From: an uncultured bacterium
GTDB lineage: Bacteria; Bacillota; Clostridia; Christensenellales; CAG-917
Assembly (NCBI GenBank): GCA_949432885.1
Contig: CASQXY010000001.1
Span: 124,001-188,000 of the forward strand
Reading direction: 5' to 3'
DNA length: 64,000 nucleotides
Shown here: positions 62,901-64,000 of the stretch, piece after piece
How the letters are laid out: every line of letters starts with the position of its first letter
How positions within the stretch are numbered: position 1 is the first letter of the stretch
Notes under the pieces: generated by a model
Database searches by the model: none
What the model was told of the DNA's origin: nothing
Seen by the model: only the letters and a program-made list of their open reading frames with translations
Program-made: the position numbers and the translations under genes

Positions 62901-64000
62901 ACGATAGTCGTATAGAAAGCGAGCATGTTTTTGATAACTATATCGTTCGCTTTGATAAGACCAATCGCGCCGCCTACGTTTTGCACGGAAGGCGCGGATA
63001 TATCGCTCGCGGCGTACATGGTTATATCTTTCCAATTATTTGCGCTGTTTCCGAAGCCCTCCTGCGCGCCTCCGATAATACCAATAGCGCCTCCGACTCC
63101 GCCTTCGCCTCCGGAGCCCGAGACCGTGATTAAGCCGCCGCCCGAAAATTCAAAGTGCACTCCGTTGACGGATATTTCCGTATGTGCGACGGAAGCGCAA
63201 ATCTCGTCCACGCCGATAATGCCGACTGAACCGCCTATTGCGGCGGAGCCGTTCGACGTGACGCTGCCAGTGTTTATCAACTGCGACTGACTGATTCCGC
63301 CCGCTAGCATGCCGATGTTTCCGCCGACGTAATTCGCGCCGTTCACAGTACCGGCGTTGATGAAGTAAACCTCAGCTCCGCCGACGCCGCGAATACTGCC
63401 GAAAAGCGCGCCTATCGAGCCGCCGACATAGTTTCCGCTGCCGTTGACGGTGCCGTTCTCGCTCGCCGCCGCGCGCGCCTCAAAATCACGCGACTCGTAG
63501 CTGTCCGTTTCGCCGTTGTAGAAATACGTATCGGCGCCGTTTGCGGTCAGAATAGCTTCGCTGTCGACTCTTCCGATAGAACCGCCTACGAAATTCTTGC
63601 CCGCGACTGAACCCGAGTTTGCAAATACGCCCGCGATTATGCCGCGGCGCAGGTAACCTATAACTCCTCCAACATTGTCGCCGCCGTCGACCGCGCCCTT
63701 ATTCTGTATGGTAAGGCTTGCGCCTTGAACGGAACTGCCGCCCATATCTATATAGCCGTCGTTGTTTCCGACTATTCCGCCGACGTTATCCATTGCACCC
63801 GAAATACGACCTTCGTTGATTATATCGCCCTTTGTGATAACAACGTTCGCCTGATTGAGACCTACGATACCGCCGACGTTGCTCTTGCCGTCCGCATTGC
63901 TGTCGCCCGAAACCTTAGTGCCAGAAAGTATATTTATACGGACGCTGCCCGTATAAGCAGTATTCATGTACATATCCGCGCCGATTTGCAGACTACCCGA
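56915..64000 (-). CDS. Giant repeat surface protein with GLUG and MBG/YDG-type repeats (N-terminus outside window)
   Basis: A frame of at least 2361 residues, open through the window end, so the start and any signal peptide are not visible. The first 430 or so visible residues are GLUG-like repeats (VGGIVG, NVGGVIG, FVGGSIG, YVGGNIG and similar). The middle holds about seven MBG/YDG-type beta modules marked by YNG, YNA, YNR or YDA turns (such as TGHYNGSAYKTSF, EGTYNAQKHTYIA, SKIYDATTE). A second GLUG array follows (FGGAYDGNGYTIDKF, YVGAIAGDSS, YVGGLLGRT, AGGAVGTCGG). The last residues (IAQDGGLTPTAVIKQQ) contain no LPxTG motif or membrane helix. Probably an adhesin or matrix protein, exported before the three SipW-type proteins. 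Confidence 0.8.
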   Translation of the reverse strand, partial: SGSLQIGADMYMNTAYTGSVRINILSGTKVSGDSNADGKSNVGGIVGLNQANVVITKGDIINEGRISGAMDNVGGIVGNNDGYIDMGGSSVQGASLTIQNKGAVDGGDNVGGVIGYLRRGIIAGVFANSGSVAGKNFVGGSIGRVDSEAILTANGADTYFYNGETDSYESRDFEARAAASENGTVNGSGNYVGGSIGALFGSIRGVGGAEVYFINAGTVNGANYVGGNIGMLAGGISQSQLINTGSVTSNGSAAIGGSVGIIGVDEICASVAHTEISVNGVHFEFSGGGLITVSGSGGEGGVGGAIGIIGGAQEGFGNSANNWKDITMYAASDISAPSVQNVGGAIGLIKANDIVIKNMLAFYTTIVGNENVGGIIGSVSGSGIRVSNSFNIEGTVQGNNAGGIIGLAASDTDASTSYWVKGYKNEELMTLNINNIAENLGKYTAVTIGGVVFTEDLTKQYGTPFDYTNDDADKGKTWETYLSEQMGGSPVSKQNGVWSVTNTSWTKYTTGTESTGWYYVYANNRAGLDVTHTVSNDEKYPSILESVAEREAELVYWKRIANAYTEAERANGDDNTVLTSPIVADIDENAKTAVSGGRPQERHIYAAALASTVSGYYLYMDASGIKPGVYKSTDAGDEHFYINAITAGNTEGTISSPSENVAVYYRSVSLGRPLIYNGYNRYAPITDEVNSGVKIQYITINGAGEPNVSEIDRTKGDYIYTVTDIRDSLGAYKNQLCEADTYVLDITIYYYDSFGNLEEIGGINDGKYVISKLPLDVKLSSSNGEFNGSQTTGSLTVTVNGIALLDDTQNRAVQFAFSGEYKDGDGSTKTIRNDDVNMSALINSAKKSWTYAERAEAQALLPLGTSKLYLSNITVTKSKDVMDVNYIRDDRYFEEAKDYCVTLTFKFTERIVDGKLKVQLHTTGRSASYKADDAETTFAVTPKKITVSITGATTGHYNGSAYKTSFAFAGWAPEHDGAATKYVNDFTPYIMFIPRIKKVTGTPIGGESNVWDLETNRTFDLTQGSVTYNTLVWVPNTNSINAEGIKFEGSYQIGFATQSLYDGHPSTADGNYYLEITDNPLEYFSVKENTLTLTWGNNEGTYNAQKHTYIATLTADEAFATADLLANEVATLFPEDYAAFEYEVQADSNKTSKIIFKIGPNAGTYGVNLPHRKQEDSEPSTENCSINNKAGSFIIDKLALTVGLSGNVVELYNGGYHTAEKIVAQSPDVNANPTWVYDSSNGMYTLTMFGGASIANTAADNQVSITLSYNDGVAAVNVGSYVATLKDENVVPVGANNFTVSASGSGSIIINPAVVTFTWGTKTTFTYNRNAQGRALTAALTTAGENLKFASSAYTPSVSGATLRASVTNAIGNKENLRVPVGGIAASVDAGTYEAMVSQTAITVSGTNAAGTAQKSNYTFKFADGQTERGSYTIDPLIISSVNVTGNTASKIYDATTEVPSENVGTAVFGGVGAVAPPTSYSVNALYDSAQVGNRYITYTFTLTGADAKNFRLNNKNSVTYTRQISGTITARQIEITLDMLRNGRATRVYNGTNAYGGSGASNTMGNVKATSAIHRSGEGFIVTGFAEREPSGAVIISAVYAEATSGRTAFDGYVNNVNGTGSNLTVGPEHHGESGYYYKNLLFTMSGASAANYSFTVKVGTVNVGDKTGSGGLNGMVTVKDGSNGGSAGLVIEITANVFKAAYTNTAQSYAKADNSYNTDWIAIGGSVDAIGGDSLTLIVVNNWMYEGNNDRNPKKVYKSYTVIRGSDNSKILSARVDSQDGVHVNYKLSNQPVLTIGYFVDKEEFEIGSLASLMIATYYYSVSKSGSDEFGEIISQAVWHLVATAEEYDSGECNKEIADEDGNVISFTDWNDYFAYLASEDGGGHYIFLNTNEQESGWGYYDVDENSKPQFYDKFKQIANISGIITAQDIAILDGMFRKTAIDGDGNIVEEKSYDWGAGAQYLTNFVKSGEGSVITAMGAIFTGAFGGAYDGNGYTIDKFNIVGVAAASDGYFGMFERLGGDDSVGEVHNVHLRNVNILVSGGVGTVYVGAIAGDSSQAEMHNVSVHGSISVSVAGTAYVGGLLGRTVGEVNGAIVLGNMTVKASAAYAGGAVGTCGGASDVISLMQMNVTSANATAGAIAGSGVTDDGNAFMKNSVWVNKSAVGGGLTYTELMAGSVGGYGSSNKYYYIDGEAESAKGIYDVLADTKLTALDGEEESRTNAHESMRLADIVDIYVLLYSKVKATTMVEGKAVDVYGITEISPLVGNRHGTDKADDAIVIGNSQGVALLRELRFATFTLERDVYMSAGYNVTTASGAFYGSIKSNGYFVYVPKQSNIKMFEIEIAQDGGLTPTAVIKQQ

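Noticed and set aside
56915..64000. Repeats in the giant gene considered as a CRISPR-like or DNA-level repeat array
   Set aside because: The repetition is at protein level (VGGxxG motifs and beta modules) with diverged codons. There are no regular spacers.

Overview
The window looks like the chromosome of a spore-forming, Gram-positive, Clostridia-type member of the Bacillota. The reasons are SpoIVA with a sigma-E-like promoter, a probable YtxC-type sporulation protein, RNase J, an McsA/McsB-type arginine kinase next to ClpC, HemZ, and the gene order relA-MBL-hemZ and ruvC-ruvA-ruvB-queA-tgt-yajC-secDF-recJ. Placement below class (for example Christensenellales) is only a guess. No ribosomal RNA gene, CRISPR array, transposase or complete phage was seen.

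1-23.5 kb is almost entirely minus-strand housekeeping. It holds hemZ (cut by the window edge), an MBL hydrolase, relA, recJ, secF, secD, a small membrane protein on the plus strand, yajC, tgt, queA, ruvB, ruvA, ruvC, a strongly degenerate ABC-type ATPase, a YfbR-like HD nucleotidase, pgi, a sugar isomerase-like TIM barrel, a short hpf, clpC, a fused McsA-McsB protein and galU. Short gaps and ATGA overlaps indicate long operons. Sigma-A-like promoters with 17-bp spacers are readable before secD, yajC, hpf and relA.

23.6-29.9 kb holds galE and dinB, whose divergent promoters overlap, then a Na/Pi cotransporter with a PhoU-like tail, rdgB, a YfcE-like phosphodiesterase, and a tRNA cluster (Gly, Arg, His, Gln, Lys) with a promoter and a terminator.

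30-32.3 kb is an accessory island: a decayed prophage head module. A 5'-truncated minor capsid protein carries a C-terminal papain-like Tox-PL domain. It is followed by a small probable immunity gene and its own terminator, then a truncated scaffold-like gene.

32.3-53.4 kb mixes envelope and core genes. These are a membrane-anchored transglutaminase-like protein, an unknown gene that may be leaderless, spoIVA, an aspartate aminotransferase, the operon rnj-glycosyltransferase-radical SAM(DUF512)-der, the YtxC-like gene, a sugar O-acetyltransferase, a GH3 glucosidase translationally coupled to a Cys-rich transglutaminase-like lipoprotein, and a membrane-anchored GDPD.

53.5-64 kb begins with a possible 38-residue membrane protein and a tRNA-Ser/tRNA-Thr unit. 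A minus-strand surface locus follows: a giant GLUG/MBG-repeat protein (N-terminus outside the window) upstream of three secreted proteins with SipW-like signal segments ending near AWF or AIW motifs.

The observations most worth following are the McsA-McsB fusion without ctsR, the capsid-toxin/immunity pair, the degenerate ABC protein beside ruvC, the SipW-type surface locus, three candidate leaderless genes, and clusters of a CACGNNNCGTG palindrome.
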